A DNA stretch of 64,000 bases from Lactuca virosa (GCA_928212115.1 CAKMRJ010000001.1:363820698-363884697); one strand, 5' to 3'; numbered from the stretch's first letter, positions 21,628 through 34,916 are shown. Numbers and translations: made by a program. Notes: a model not told the origin generated them from the letters alone.

Positions 21628-24600
21628 ATGTCTCTCGATGAATCTCAAAACAATCCCATCAACATCTTTAACAACATTGGCTCGACCACAAGGATTCTGA
21701 TCCTATGCACTCATGAATATGAGGTATGGGCTCTTCATTTTGAAGACTATGTTCTTGGTTTAGAGGATAACGAATATTTGATCTGGGAGGCCATTACTTT
21801 GGGTCCTTTCGTTCACTCCGGAACCAACAGAACCATCAAGACACAGAAAGAGTATAATCAGCTTATGGTAGATGTGAAAGAAGTCCCTCAAGGTGAGAAG
21901 GATAAACTGATTAGCAATGTAAAAGCAATGAGGATGATCAGATTCGCTTTACAATCTGATACCTTTCGTCTGGTGAGTATGTGTACTACTGAAAAGGAAA
22001 TCTGGGAAAGGCTTAAGGACTTATATTCCACCTATGAGGATCTCGAGCATTCCATCCAAACTCTTCTGCTTTCGGATTTTGGTGACTTCAAGCAAAAGCC
22101 TGAGGAAAGTCTTATTTAAACATTCAATCGTTATAACCATCTTCTCAGTAAGATGATTAAGCACGGAATTGGTAGAGAGGTGATCGAGCAGAAGGTCACT
22201 TTCATGAATGGCCTAAGACCCGAATGGATGGCGGTGGTTTCAACTGTTAAAGCACATGAACAGTTCAAGTCTTACTCGTTGGCAAAGCTCGTAGGGATTC
22301 TCAAGTCACATGAAAGTGTTGTGACAAAAGACTCAAAAGTTGTTTCTAGTTTGGGCTCTTTGGCACTTGTGGCTAAAGGTAAATCCATGACCGATGAAGA
22401 ACCTGAGACTGATCTCTCAGAATGTGATCTTACTAGTGAGGAGTATGCTCTGATGGTGTCTAACCTCATGCGGTTCGCAAGGAAGAAATTTCCTTCTGCC
22501 AAGAACCGAAACTGGCAAGGGAATTATAGCTCCGAGAAGGCAAAGGAGGAGAACAAAAACACTTCTCAGAAGGAAGAAGAAAAGAAAGAAGAAAAGCTAG
22601 TTGGTAACTTTGGGTATGACTGCCATTACTGTCACGGGCAGAATCATTTCGCGAAGGATTGCATGTTACGAAAGCTGAATGAGAAGAAAGAGGGAGAAGA
22701 TAATGAAGCTTACTTCAAGCGTAAGCTGGAGGAAATTAAGAAGAAGAAAACTAATGATAAATCTATGCCTGCTTTGATTGTGCAGGAAGATGTCGCAGAG
22801 AACGAGTTCGGTGGAGTAGAAGTTTGGTCTACTGACTCGGAAGATGAAGAAGTTCGCAAGCCCAAACATGGCAGGGCATTTGTTGCGAAGGAAGAAGGCT
22901 CTGAGGTTACTGGTAGATGTTTGATGGTAACAGATGGTGTATCACAAATGACAGGCTATACAACAGATGGCGGGTGTGAAGAAGCTAAGGAGAGGGAAGA
23001 CAAATGCTTTACCGCAAAACCAGTCGGAGAGCAGATCAGTGAGTGTGATCAGTTGATCAATAAGGTAAATTCCATCCTTGAATCTCTTAAAATATTCGTA
23101 TCTGACTATGAAAAGGAATTAAATGATTTAAAATTCACCTTCTCCAGTTTAAGTGGTAGCCTAAAACAAACTCGCCTCACGAATTCTAATCTAACTGATC
23201 AAATTAGCAGGGTGTCGTCCAAGAGTGAGGAGCGAAGGATGTGGATAGAGAAGAAGGAATTAGAGTTGGTTAGGGCAAGAGATGAATTGATTTATTTGCA
23301 ACATGACAATTTAAAGTTTTTGAAACAAAGGAATATTTTTTGCTTGATTGCTAAACGTCTTTATTGCAATATTACTCAGTTGCATTTAAATTGTGAGATT
23401 GGCAATAAGATCCATAAAATGATTTTGCCTTTCCTTGAATTAAAGGAAGATGAAATAGATGTTGATTGCTATAATTGTGAATCAATTGTCTCATCAGAAG
23501 AAACTTTTCAAGCCTACAGAATTGGACTGGACAAAATTGAGTCATTTATTAAGTCCAAAGACCACAAGGACATGCTCAGAAACTTGCTGGATGAAAATGA
23601 CAGATTGAAAATAAAGACCGAAACTTTACAGAAATTTGATTCGTCGAATTCTAAGTTAAGTTCAGATAAAAAGATCAATGCTGAAAATACATCTGAATTT
23701 GATGAGGACTGTGACATGAGTGAAATACCTGTAGAGGATGAAGTTGACTATTCTGAATTTATTAAAAAACAGAACCTAAACCAACAAAAGTCCTTATATC
23801 CGAAAACAGTGTTGAGTTCGCTCGATTGTCCAAAGACAAGGTCAAATTCCTGAAAGAAAAGGTTGTGGTATACCAAAAGGTACAAACCGTACCAAATCAA
23901 GTGTATACTACCACTGGAGTTACTAAGGATCATACAGTTGAGCTAACAAACATAGTAGATGAAGATAACGCTGATGGTTGTGATGAGTATTTTTGGTCAG
24001 CCCCAATCGACAATGCAGATGAAACGAAAGGTTTGTCGGAACGATGCTCGTGGAGAGTGAAAAACAGATATGTAGCTGAACCAATAAACAAACCATCAAG
24101 GTTCAATAAAGCTAGTACAAGTGGCACCAAGGACGTTCAAAGTGAATTTTCGAAAGGAACAAGAGAAACTAACAGTACTAGTGAACCTCAGTTAGTGAGA
24201 ACCGAACCTCATGCCAGGATGGCGAAACCGAATGTGAATATTCACAAATCATCAAAGAAACTTGCAGAGCAGAAACGTCAACAAAATAGAAGATATCAGA
24301 AAAATCTCAACGAAAGGAAGCAGTTTTGGCAATCCCATAACTCTAACTATGTACGTAAAGAAAAAGCTTCCAACCAAAAGACGAAAGTACATCCACAGGA
24401 GAAACCCAAACAGTGTTCTCATTGTAGTTCCTACGCTTCACAAAAACAAAATGGTAGTTTCGCTCATAAGTCAACAGTTCCAAAAAGGTTTTCTGAGAAA
24501 CCCAATCCTCCTCACTCTCTAACAAAGAAAACTCCTATCAAGGATGTTAAAGGGAAGGGGAAGCTCGTCTCATATTCTGAAGTTCAAACAAAGAAGACGA

Positions 24601-24827
24601 CCGCTAACCCTAGGAAGGAAAAAAGAGAATTTGTTAAGAATCAACATAAAGAAAAACAATTTGATTCAAATAAAACAAGTAACAAAATCAAAGTTTTCAC
24701 CATTAAAAGGAAAGACGAAACCACTTTAATAAAACGAATATATATGCTTGATCTTTCTGCTGCTTTTCCTTTTTCTGTAAAAAGCTCACCAGGACCCAAG
24801 CAAATTTGGGTTCCTAAATCCGCTTAA
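21628..24827 (+). pseudogene. Very long Copia gag (Sirevirus-like)
   Basis: The frame starts MSLDESQNNP. The UBN2-type gag core (YEVWALHFEDYVLG, EIWERLKDLY, FGDFKQKPEE) is interrupted by TAA at 22117-22119 and continues in frame (MIKHGIGREV, FMNGLRPEW). A CCHC knuckle (CHYCHGQNHFAKDC) is at about 22621-22662. A long acidic and coiled-coil region follows. A frameshift at about 23826-23853 moves to a frame full of Lys and Asn that ends in KQIWVPKSA at 24827. The total, about 1065 codons, is far above ordinary Copia gag and typical of Sireviruses, in which gag is large. It lies directly after its own LTR and primer site. Confidence 0.8.
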
Positions 24828-25341
24828 TTTTTGTAGGTCATATGTGACGAGCAGTTTGACAATGAATGGTATATTTATAGTGGTTGCTCGCGTCACATGA
24901 CATGAAAAAAGGAAGAGTTGAGAGAGTTTCGTGCTCTCAAAGATGGTGGATGTGTAAAGTATGGTAACAATTCCTTTAGAACAATAAAAGGCTACGGGAT
25001 GATCACAATTCCTTTAGAACAATAAAAGATGGTGGAAGGTGGCTTATGTGGACGGATTGCAACACAATCTAATTAGTGTTTCACAATTAGTTGTGGGAAC
25101 TGGCCTGAAAGTATCCTTTGATGATGAAGGATCATAAATTATAGAGAAAAAGACGAAAGCAGTTCTATTGAAGTCACAGCGAAAAGGGGAAATGTACCCC
25201 TTAAACCTAAATCCCATAAGAAGGAAGCCTGCTATATGTCTGCTAACGAAGGCTCACTTTGATGAAAGCTGGCTATGGAACCGAAGGCTTTCACACCTTA
25301 ACTTCAAAGACATCAACAAGCTAGTTCTTGGTGATCACGTG
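24828..25341 (+). pseudogene. Copia pol start: protease and GAG-pre-integrase, truncated
   Basis: After the gag stop the translation gives CDEQFDNEWYI followed by YSGCSRHMT (protease region), then KYGNN and RRLSHLNFKDINKLVL (GAG-pre-integrase). The protease DSG triad reads YSG at 24876-24884, so the catalytic Asp is lost. Several stops and a small repeated segment (ACAATTCCTTTAGAACAATA at about 24966 and 25006) interrupt it. The reading ends at about 25341 where the minus-strand LTR begins, so integrase, RT and RNase H are missing. Confidence 0.75.
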
Positions 25342-25589
25342 TGATGAATCAATGAATCGAGTAATGAATTAATCAGAGTATGAATTCAAGTAAGAATATG
25401 AGATTTGGACACACGATGTAAATATGATCTTGTTATGCTCTATTATGCTTTCGAATTCTTTACAGAGAATAGTAGACAAGTCTGTAAAAGTTTTTTTTTT
25501 CGAATAAAATCGCCCTAGTAAAATACATTACAAAATATTCGAAGAGTTCAAAACATACTTCGACTAATTACAATAATTCGACCCTTACA
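25340..25589 (-). mobile_element. 3' LTR of a second Sirevirus-like Copia element (minus strand)
   Basis: On the minus strand it starts TGTAAGGGTCGAA at 25589, right after a polypurine tract, and ends ATTCATCACA near 25340. At about 250 bp it is short. The sequence is unrelated to the LTR at 21116, so this is another family. Confidence 0.65.
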
Positions 25590-25604
25590 ATCTCCCCCTT
25601 TGTA
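25590..25604 (-). other. Polypurine tract
   Basis: On the minus strand CAAAGGGGGAGAT stands directly before the LTR. Confidence 0.85.
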
Positions 25605-25620
25605 ATCATAGTCGAAGTCT

Positions 25621-28600
25621 TCAATTTGTAAGAAGTGTGATGGAATACAGTAATACTCTTCGAATCTCCATGTACCAGGAGATAATCTTCTTCATCTCTT
25701 TCTTGTCGCCTTCATTGTTCTTCTTGCAATGATTCATACGAACAATCAAGTTCGTATATTGAGATGTTGAATATCTCTCGACTTCACTTGCTTGGAATAA
25801 GAACCGTTTAGACTTTCCAGCCTTGTCTTTTCCTGCGAAGACAATTCCAAAAGGCTTCAGGCAAATTTCACCATCAGCATACTTCTTCAATTCAACCTGA
25901 GTCTTCGTAGGAGCCATCGGAGCTTTAATTTCCATTCCTTTAGCAGTAGCTAATTCAACATCTGTTAGTGCCAAGCACTCATAATAGTTTTCAATAAAAA
26001 TCTTGATGTGAGCTACTCCAAGCTTGAATTCATTGGGTTCTGTGTTTTGAAGGTATGAGAATGATTTGTCTTTCAAAAGTAATGCAACTTGTATAAGATC
26101 ATACAAGTTCATTAATGGAAATTCTGCAATAGTGAATTCACAAATATTTCCATTTGCCCTCGCAACCACATACTTAACATTTTGGACTGTGTTTTCGAAA
26201 ACCACATCCTTTTTCATACTTATGACCTTCTTGATTTTTATTAAAGACCAAACTTCCTCAGGGGCTTTTCCAAGAACAGCATGAAAACGAATTTTCATGT
26301 GTGTACCTTCATCTTTATTTTTAAAATTCCCTTCTGCTTTGAACTGAGGCATGATAAACATCATTTCGTTTATGGGAAAATCCAATTGGCCTGCATCAGT
26401 ATTTGTAACCAAATAACTCTGCTTTGGTTTCTTCTCAAATGAATACATGTGATTGAATGCAACCTTGGCCTCGATTGTTTCGTAGTTATAGTGTTTAGTT
26501 GGATCCCCTTTATCCATTCCCTTCGGATCATTTGCTCGCTGAGCCATAATGCTTTGAACTATTCTGAGCTTTTCGATTTCAGCATCAACTTCAACCTTCT
26601 TTTCTTCTTTTGATTTTTCCACAACAATCGATTTCCCTTTATCTTTCAATGCTTGAATGTCAGTTGTCTCTTTTGGTTTTGAACCACTCCCACCAGTCTC
26701 CGAAGATTTACCAATCACAATTCCTTTCGAAATTGGTCTTGCAATTGGAATTGTTGTTACGACTGTTGAAGTCACCTGTTCAGCAGAAACAATTATTGGT
26801 TTTGTTGTAGGGATTTTCGAAGAAAAGACTTTTCCTACAACTTTCGCATCTTCTCCACTAGTCTTCGACTCACTAGTTTTTCTTTCTCCCCCTTTCACCC
26901 CTGTGAAAACAGGTGGGGCATTTGTGGTTGGAAGAAGACTTGATATGCGAAAGAGAGGAGCAAGTTGCTTGTTGAGAATGGCTTCGAATTGTATAAACTA
27001 CTGAGATAAAAATTCAGAAGTAATCAATGGAGAAGAAACCGGCCTATCAGAAATCTCTTTTAACTCCTTAAGCAACTTAAGCACTTCTTCAAAGCTTGCA
27101 CTTTCGGATGTTGAAAGTTGAGTAATTTGAGGACTCAAATTTTCATACAACTTAACAAATCGAGTGACTGCGTCACAAATGATATCAACCTTTTGATGAA
27201 ATGATGCATAGTCATGTTGAACAGTTGCTATTTCTCTTTTCATATCTTCACGAAGTTCGTGAATTTGCAAGTTGACATCCTCTCGAACTTTCTTCACATC
27301 TTGAATAAAAAGAACATGTCGTTCCTTTGCAACATTCTTCAATTCTTTCAGATTACCAGCAAACTTCGAACTCTGAGAATTGATCCGAATTTCATTGTTT
27401 TGATCATTATGATCAAGCTTCTCCAAGACTCGAGATTCAGAATCTTTAAGCATCCCCGATACTTTACTTATGATTCTGGATTCAAACACCTTCAGCAATG
27501 AATCAACTTCAACACTTGAAACAGACGAACCAACCCCTAGATCTGCTTGAGATTAAATGACAGAATTCAACTTTTGATTTAAAATCTTAAACTGCTTCAT
27601 GGTCATCAGCATGTGATCTGGAAACTGTTCTTCTTCTTCATGACAAGTCGTCAAACATACCGCCAAACCCCTCATTATCAGTCTCTGTTTCCATATAAAC
27701 AGTATCTTGAATAGGTGAAGTTGTTTTGGGTGGCTCAGTAGATTGAGAAGAAAAAATAGACGTAAAGGGTTGATCAAGAATGTGTTCGAATGTTGGGGAG
27801 TCTGTTGTTGAAGTAAGAGGAGTAGAAGATAACGGTAAAGAAACAGTACTTGCAAAAGGAGCAGAAGTAGATGGACCTGTAGCTTCATTCTTTGAACCTC
27901 CTTCACCCATATGGACATTTGCATCCGTATCAGATACGTGTGCAGGGATGCCTGAAGTTCGAACCTCCTCAGGAACTGATTTGGCAATCGAAACTTCGGA
28001 TGGTATGACAACTGTCTTCTCAGGAGTGAAACTTTCGCTGATAAGAGTAAACTCTGGAGTTTTAGGAATTCTTTCACTATCATCATCTGTTGACTCAATA
28101 GAGATTACAAGTTTTCGAGTCTTCTTCTTTTTCTTTGACAAATGCTTTGCCATGTCTTCAGCCCTTCGTTTCTTGGACACCGGTGAAACAGGTGCGGGCA
28201 CTTCTCTAATTAGAATCCCTTGATGAGTTATTTGAGGTTTTTTGAACCACTTTGTGCGTTGGAGACTTGCTTTTGTGAGTGGAATTTATTTTAATTCTTC
28301 GAAACATGCCAGTCTTCGAAGGAAGGACTACATGTTCTCGTGTTTCTTCAATAATGGGCTCAATTACGGGGAGTCTCAGCAACAATCACTTCAACTGTTT
28401 CAGGCTTCTTCTTTGGAGATTTCGAAGATCTGGACTCAGTTTCATGCTTTCTCGACTTCTTGGTTTTCTTATCATCTCCTCCCAGTAAAACACCAATTTT
28501 AATTGAAGAATCAATTGTCATCAAATAGGCTACCAATACAGGGTTCGAAGAATCAACTCTTTTAAGCATCGCATCTGGAATACGAGCAACTGTAGGAAAA

Positions 28601-29364
28601 ACATCAGCATTATCTGTAACCTCCTTCGGATAGTGGTAAGATTGAAAAACTGCTTTGTCTTCATTAGTGGGTACCAAAATCCCTTCCTTATTGTAAAAGT
28701 GTTGCAGAATCAAACTCCAGTATCTTGCACACGAAATACCATGAATAGCATTCGTGTGTTCTACACCCTTTTGGAATTCCTTCCACAACTGTGTAGAATA
28801 ATCTACTTGAAGATCATAGTAGATTCCAGCAACCATGGCATAAACCTCCATTCTTCCTTTATCAAGTCCAGCTGATCTCCCAGTCAAACAGCGTAGAAAA
28901 ATACCAAATAAGAAATTCCAGATTCGTGGAAGACCAGATTTCTTAAAATCACTAATCTTGGACAATGGTGGCTGATATCCCATCTCATTAAACATGTGAA
29001 CGATTTGTGGAAAAGTAAATTAGTCATATGGAGGCAAATTCGGAATATCAAGAATTTGGCAAAATAGTTTCTTGGTTAGCCTGACCTTTTTGTCGTTCAC
29101 CAGATGAAAAGTAATCGTATCAGTTGCTTTGTTATATGTCGCAGTTGATCCTGCTTGAGAAAGCCAGGACAATGGAACAGAGAAAGAGTTGAACATCGCT
29201 TTGGCCAAAACCGAGTTCTTCAAAGCAACTATGAGCATCTTTAATTCTTCCAGGTACTGAGAAACGTCACCCTCCAAGTAGTAGTTTGTTGCTTGAATCT
29301 TCATTATTGGTAATGAAGAGGCATCTTCAGTGGTATGAGAATCAACATGAGCAGAAGTCGCCAT
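25621..29364 (-). pseudogene. Large extra ORF (aORF) between pol and 3' LTR, broken
   Basis: This reads in the same direction as pol, from ATG 29364 (MATSAHVDSHTTED) to TGA 25621, which lies 17 bases before the polypurine tract. It has about 1245 codons. The N-terminal part is a folded-looking, Trp- and Leu-rich domain (ILDIPNLPPYD, MGYQPPLSKISDF, RIWNFLFGIFLRCLTGRSAG, VDYSTQLWKEF). Then comes a Lys/Ser-rich linker with KKKKKTRK (possible nuclear signal), a Ser/Thr/Pro-rich part, a coiled coil (about 27498-27000), a basic linker, and a C-terminal globular part (QLDFPINEMMFIMPQ, KYADGEICLKPFG). Breaks: TAA 29020-29022, frameshifts between 28360-28200 and 27640-27500, TAG 26998-27000. No known enzyme motif was seen. 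Similar frames occur in other Asteraceae Copia elements by recollection. The place equals the envelope-like ORF of Sireviruses, but no clear membrane segment was seen. Confidence 0.7.
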
Positions 29365-29795
29365 TGTTAGGGTTTGAAGATGATGATGAACAGAGAATTT
29401 TGGGAAATTTGCTTTTTGATCGTGTAAACTGACAATGAACCCCTGGAATTCCCTTTTATATGTAACCCTTAAATTTGAATTTGAAGCGGAATATGTATTT
29501 AATGATATCCAACGTGGCACCTTGAAAACCGGACCATTATTGCGTAAAAGTAGCCATGCGTCAAAAAGTAGCTGTCACATCGCCTTGAGAAACGGACAGA
29601 ATACCATACGTCATTTATAAACAGCCTGTCTTGTAATCCCCAAGAAAATTGTAACCGTCAGAACCCTTCGAAAGGAAGCAAGGCTCTTTCACTTTTGGGA
29701 TGAAAAGCGAAGTCATACGCCAGAAGTTCAAAATCATCAGCCTGAGTTGGTATTACTCAGAACCTCAAGGATTTCGTGAGTGCTGTGTTCCAAAG

Positions 29796-30127
29796 AATAG
29801 AGACAAGAAACAAATATAATAAAAACATGGGATATTGTAATGTCAAACCATTGACACAAAAGCAGATGAAATCTCGGGCAAAGATTACTTCATTAATCAT
29901 TAAGAGAAATGATCAATAGCTTGTGTGGGTTCCCGTGAATTACAATCGAATACTTGTTGATAATAGAGACGAGAAACAAATATAATAAAAACATGGGATA
30001 TTGTGATGTCAAACCATTGACACAAAAGCAGATGAAATCCCGGGCAAAGATTACTTCATTAATCATTAAGAGAAATGATCAATAGCTTGTGTGGGTTCCC
30101 GTGAATTACAATCGAATACTTGTTGAT
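29796..30127. repeat. 166-bp perfect-phase tandem duplication
   Basis: AATAGAGACAAGAAAC at 29796 returns at 29962 with only a few changes over the unit, including TGTAATGTC to TGTGATGTC and TCTCGGGC to TCCCGGGC. The low divergence points to a recent event. Confidence 0.93.
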
Positions 30128-31039
30128 AAGTATCAAAGGGCTTCTTTTATAATGCTTCGAGGATGGTTTAAAAATTTCGTTACATGTCATCCTAAACATA
30201 AGGTGAGAAATTGTAACAGAAATTACTTGTTTGACTAGTGTAGTCAGTGGCAAGTTGGCTTTGAAAAATTTTGAAATGACTAGGACATTCGAATGAAACT
30301 CACACGGAAATCATATTCAAGAAAAAAATTTGTGTGCTGGATCTTCTTGGGTAACAAACATCGTGGGTTTCGAAATGTTTGATCAAGACCACTCATTCAA
30401 AATGAATATGATTTGGAGTTTCGAATTTTGGTATAGAAATAAAAGTTTCGTGAAAATTTGGAACTTAGTTCCCCGTCAATTCCTTAAAAGTTAATGAAAA
30501 TTGGGTTTCACTTTCATCACGGTCTCATGATGTCAGATCATAAACACAGAGTTTTGATATATCTAAGTCTCGATGGGTTTGATCAGAGACCTCTCGGACA
30601 TATGTCTTCGTGTGTGATCGTGAAAGAATTTTATGGATGAAAAAGATTGATGTAAGACACGAAAAGTACATCTGTTGTGTTTGGACCAAACAGTAAACTC
30701 TTAACTCATTTTGAGAAGAGTAAGGTAGCTCAAAGACTAATGTGAATATAAGCCTGATTGGGAAGAAATCTTCGTATGAATAATTTCATTAAGGCTTTCT
30801 TACACACACATTGAGTCATGGAGGCTTTGGTCAACATACAGCAGCATGCTTCTAGGGACATCCTAACTAGTTCGAATGATGAAAAAATTATCGATTCATA
30901 CGAAAAATGTACCGTACTCGAGTACTGCAAGCATAATATTCGTTGTATCTTCATGAGAATCTGCAACAAAATACTAAAAAGAAATAGGAATCAAAATATT
31001 TTTGATGTTTTGATTTTTCGAAAATAAAGACAGAACAAA

Positions 31040-31290
31040 CAAAAATCTTTTTGAATTTTTAAATTTTTCGAAAAATAAATGACAAAATAAACGAAAATCT
31101 TTTTGAATTTTGGAATTTTCTGAAAATTAAATGACAAAACAAACGAAAATCTTTTTGAATTTTGGAATTTTCTGAAAATTAAATGACAAAACAAACGAGA
31201 ATCTTTTTGAATTTTGGAATTTTCTGAAAATTAAATGACAAAACAAACGTAAATCTTTTTGGATTTTGGAATTTTCAAAAATTGAAATAG
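31040..31290. repeat. 52-bp tandem repeat, about five units
   Basis: AATCTTTTTGAATTTTGGAA recurs with period 52 at 31096, 31148, 31200 and 31252, with a more diverged unit before. Each unit ends AAATGACAAAACAAACG. Confidence 0.92.
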
Positions 31291-31407
31291 TACTTGATGC
31301 AAATATGCAAAATTTTATCATCCCCTTATAAGTAACAAATGTACGAATTCGAAGGGGTCGAAGCGTTGACTATGAACAGTAACCTCTGAATGCTGAATGA
31401 TTTTGCA

Positions 31408-34400
31408 TTATCTTTTAGTCAGCGCCTCTGAATCATTCCTTATCATGCAGCATTCTTCCTTTTCGCATGGAACAGAATTTCCATCGATCATTCCAAATCC
31501 TTCTATAATCTTCACAAGGGATTTTTCATCCAAAGCTTTCGTGAAAATGTCAGCTAACTGATTAGTTGTTTTCACGAAATGTACTTCAATATTTCCATCT
31601 TCCACGTGATCTTTGATGAAATGATAACGAAGAGCTATATGTTTAGTCTTCGAATGTTGCACAGGGTTATGACAAATTCTTATCGCACTTTGAGAATCAC
31701 AATATAATGGAATCTTTTTCATATTAATTGCATAATCACGCAATTGACTTTGGATCCATATTATTTGTGAAGTGCAAGCAGCAGCAGCCACATATTCTGC
31801 TTCAGCTGTTGAAATTGATACGCATGTTTGCTTTTTCGACTGCCAGCTCACCAATTTGCCATCAAGAAATTGACATCCACCACTTGTGCTTTTTCGATCA
31901 AGATTACAACCACCCAGGTCTGCATCCGAATATGCTTGTACAAAGAACCCAGTGTTCGAAGGATACCACAATCCTAACGAAATTGTTCCTTTAAGATAAC
32001 GAAAGATATTCTTCACAGCAGTGAGATGTGGTTCTCATGGATTATACTGATACCTAGCATAATTACACACAGAAAACATGATATCAGGTCTACTAGCTGT
32101 AAGATAAAGTAATGAACCAATCATGCTCCTATATAAAGTTATGTCAACGGCAGGTTTATCTAACGAAGATGTAAGCTTTATGCCCGTTGCCATTGGAACT
32201 CGTAACTTCGTGCTATTCGTCAATCCAAACTTTTCCAACAGATTCTTCGTATATTTTTCTTGATTAATAAAAATTCCTTTTCTGTTTTGACGAATATTCA
32301 AACCAAGAAAATTATTGATTTATTCCATCATGCTCATTTCAAACTTACTTTTCATCAAATCTTCGAATTCTCTAGACAAAGCAGGGTCAGTCGAGCCAAA
32401 AATAATATCATCAACATAAATTTGAACAAGCATTATATGATTCCCCACTTTCTTTCGAAATAATGTGGGATCAACTGATCCTTGTTTAAATTTAGATTGT
32501 TTCAAAATGAGGTAAGAGTTGCATACCATGCTCGTGGTGCTTGTTTCAAACCATAAACAGCCTTATCTAAAATATAAACATGATTTGGAAATTCTTCGTT
32601 AATAAAACCTGGGGGTTGTTCCACGTAAACAGTTTCTTCAAGCTCTCCATTTAGAAATGCACATTTCACGTCCATTTGATAAACATCAAAATCTTTGTGA
32701 GCTGCATAAGCCAGAAATATACGAACCGCCTCGAGTCTTGCGACAGGGGCAAAAGTTTCTTCATAGTCGATTCCTTCTTGTTGTGAATATCTTTTAACAA
32801 CAAGTCTGGCTTTGTTTCGAACAATATTTCCATCTTTGTCGGTTTTATTTTTGAAAATCCATTTTAACCCGATAATCGAAACATTTTCAGGTTTAGGAAT
32901 TAACCTCCAAACCTTGTTTCGTTCAAATTCAGACAATTCAGATTGCATTGCAACAACCCAATCTGAGTGTTCCATTGCAATCTTAACTGTTTTTGGTTCA
33001 ATCTTAGATATGAAAACATTGAACATGCAAAATTCTTGATGAGTATTCAATACCTCATTCTTTGCACGAATTTGAGCTCTTGTTAGAACTCCCTCTTGTG
33101 GATTCCCAATTACTTGATCCTTCGGATGATCTTTTGTCCACTTTTCCATTGGCGGATATGCTGGATCAAATTCCAAAGGTGCATCTTCGTATATATCATC
33201 GTTTTCTGAGCCTACAATCGAACAAGCATCATCAAAATCATTATTATCTTCAATATTTTCTAAATGCTCCCCCTCAACATTATGCTCCCCCTCAACATCA
33301 TCATTCATCCTTTCTTTTTCCCCCTCGAAAGAATGATGTTCTTCATCTAATGTATTCGAATCCAAGTGCTCCCCCTCCACTGGATTGTTTTGCATACTTT
33401 CGCCATTTTCTAGAGAATTTGATGTTGAAGCATCATTAAGCTTTGTGAGTTCAGAGATATGATTATCACTTGCATTGATTTCAGCATCAACAACATTATC
33501 TGAAATTCCAAAAATTAAATCATAATCAATATCTAATGTTTGTGAGGATTCAGATTCATCTTGTATGTTTTTCAGAATTGGATGATTTTCAAACCGAGTT
33601 GTTGTTTGTTTAATGTAGTAATCATCAAATGTAAGATTAAAAGTTTCTTCAACTTTTCGTGTTCTTTTATTCAACACACGATATGCAACTGAATTATGCG
33701 AATATCCCAAGAAAATCCCTTCATCTGCTTTTGCTTGAAATTTCGTAAGATTATCCTTGAGATTCATAATGAAGCACATGCATCCGAAAACATGAAAAAA
33801 ATTTACATTAGGTTTTCGATTGTTGAAATTTTCATATGGAGTAATGTTGAAACGACGATGAATAAAAGATCTGTTTTGAGTGAAACATGCGGTTGATACT
33901 GCTTCAGCCCAAAGATATTGTGGAAGATTCGCATATGCCAACATAGTCCTTGCCGCTTCGCATAGAGACCTATTTCTTCGTTCAACAACATCGTTTTGTT
34001 GTGGTGTGTATGGAGATGAAAAATTATGTGAAATCCCTTTGTCCACCAAAAATGAATCAAGAACATTATTCTTAAATTCAGTTCCATGATCACTCTTAAT
34101 TTTTCGAACAATCTTCTTCAATGTTGTTTCAATCTTTTTGATAAAGTCAATCATGATTTGTGCAACTTCAAATTTAAGCCTGAGAAAATAAACCCACGTA
34201 AATCTGGAGAAATCATCAACAATCACTAAAATGTACCGTTTCTTGTTGAGAGTTGAAACAGTCGAAGGACCACAGAAATCAATATGTAAGAGCTCCAGAG
34301 GTGCAACTATTTTCGAATCAATCGTAATTGGATGACCTTGTTTATGTTGCTTGCCAACTTCACAAGCTGCACATAAAGAATCATTGTCAAATTTTAGTAC

Positions 34401-34916
34401 AGGTAAACCTCTTACCAGATCTTGTACCACAAGTTTATTGATGTTTCGAAAATTGAGATGAGAAAGTCTTCGATGCCAAAGCCAACTTAAGTCTGATGTT
34501 GCCTTCGAAATAAGACATATAGCAGGTTTCCCTACAATCGGATTGATGTCCAAAGTGAACATGTCACCTTTCCTTTTGGATTTTAGTAACACCTCTTTTG
34601 TTGTGACATTCGAAATAATACTTCCTTCTTCGTTAAAAAGAAATTGATTGCCAGTGCCCACAACAAGTTGAGAAACACTTATCAAGTTATGTTGAAGACC
34701 TTCAACATATATCACCCGATTCACTGTGAATTGACCATTCGTGATCTTCCCGTATCCTTTGACTTGACATTTTTGATTGTTCCCAAACTTCACTACTCCA
34801 GCATTTTTGAGACTTCGAAAATCACGTAAATTCTCCTTCTTCCCAGTCATGTGACGAGAGCAACCACTATCGATGTACCACTTGTTATCATATTGCTCAT
34901 CACATAGTACCTACAT
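31408..34916 (-). pseudogene. Copia pol polyprotein (PR, GAG-pre-integrase, IN, RT, RNase H), three breaks
   Basis: The order protease, integrase, RT, RNase H is that of Ty1/Copia. The protease triad DSG is at 34863-34871 in KWYIDSGCSRH. GAG-pre-integrase has the HHCC residues (RRLSHLNF, CAACEVGKQ). Integrase has DFCGP, the second Asp in SDHGTEF and the Glu in VVERRNRS. RT has KARLVVKRYSQ, YQMDVKCAFLNGELEE, YGLKQAPRAWY and YVDDIIFG. RNase H has SDADLGG, STAEAEYVAAA and QLADIFTKAL. It is broken by a frameshift or deletion at about 32502-32529, a TAA at 32320-32322 and a TGA at 32035-32037. Domain order is complete, so only these lesions separate it from a full frame. It ends at TAA/TGA 31408, before a repeat-rich spacer and the extra ORF. 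Confidence 0.92.

Larger units (their letters stand above)
29365..31407. other. Spacer between pol and extra ORF
   Basis: Non-coding on both strands apart from chance frames. It contains a 166-bp tandem duplication and a 52-bp repeat array. In the minus direction it would be the leader of the extra ORF. Confidence 0.65.

Noticed and set aside
22272..24729. Minus-strand and alternate-frame ORFs within the long gag
   Set aside because: They are shadows of the gag frame with no independent motifs.
26066..28875. Plus-strand frames up to 147 codons
   Set aside because: They are antisense to the extra ORF of the Sirevirus-like element; the sense frame has the coherent composition.
29796..31290. 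CRISPR-like array
   Set aside because: The repeats are plain tandem units without unique spacers, in a eukaryotic retroelement.
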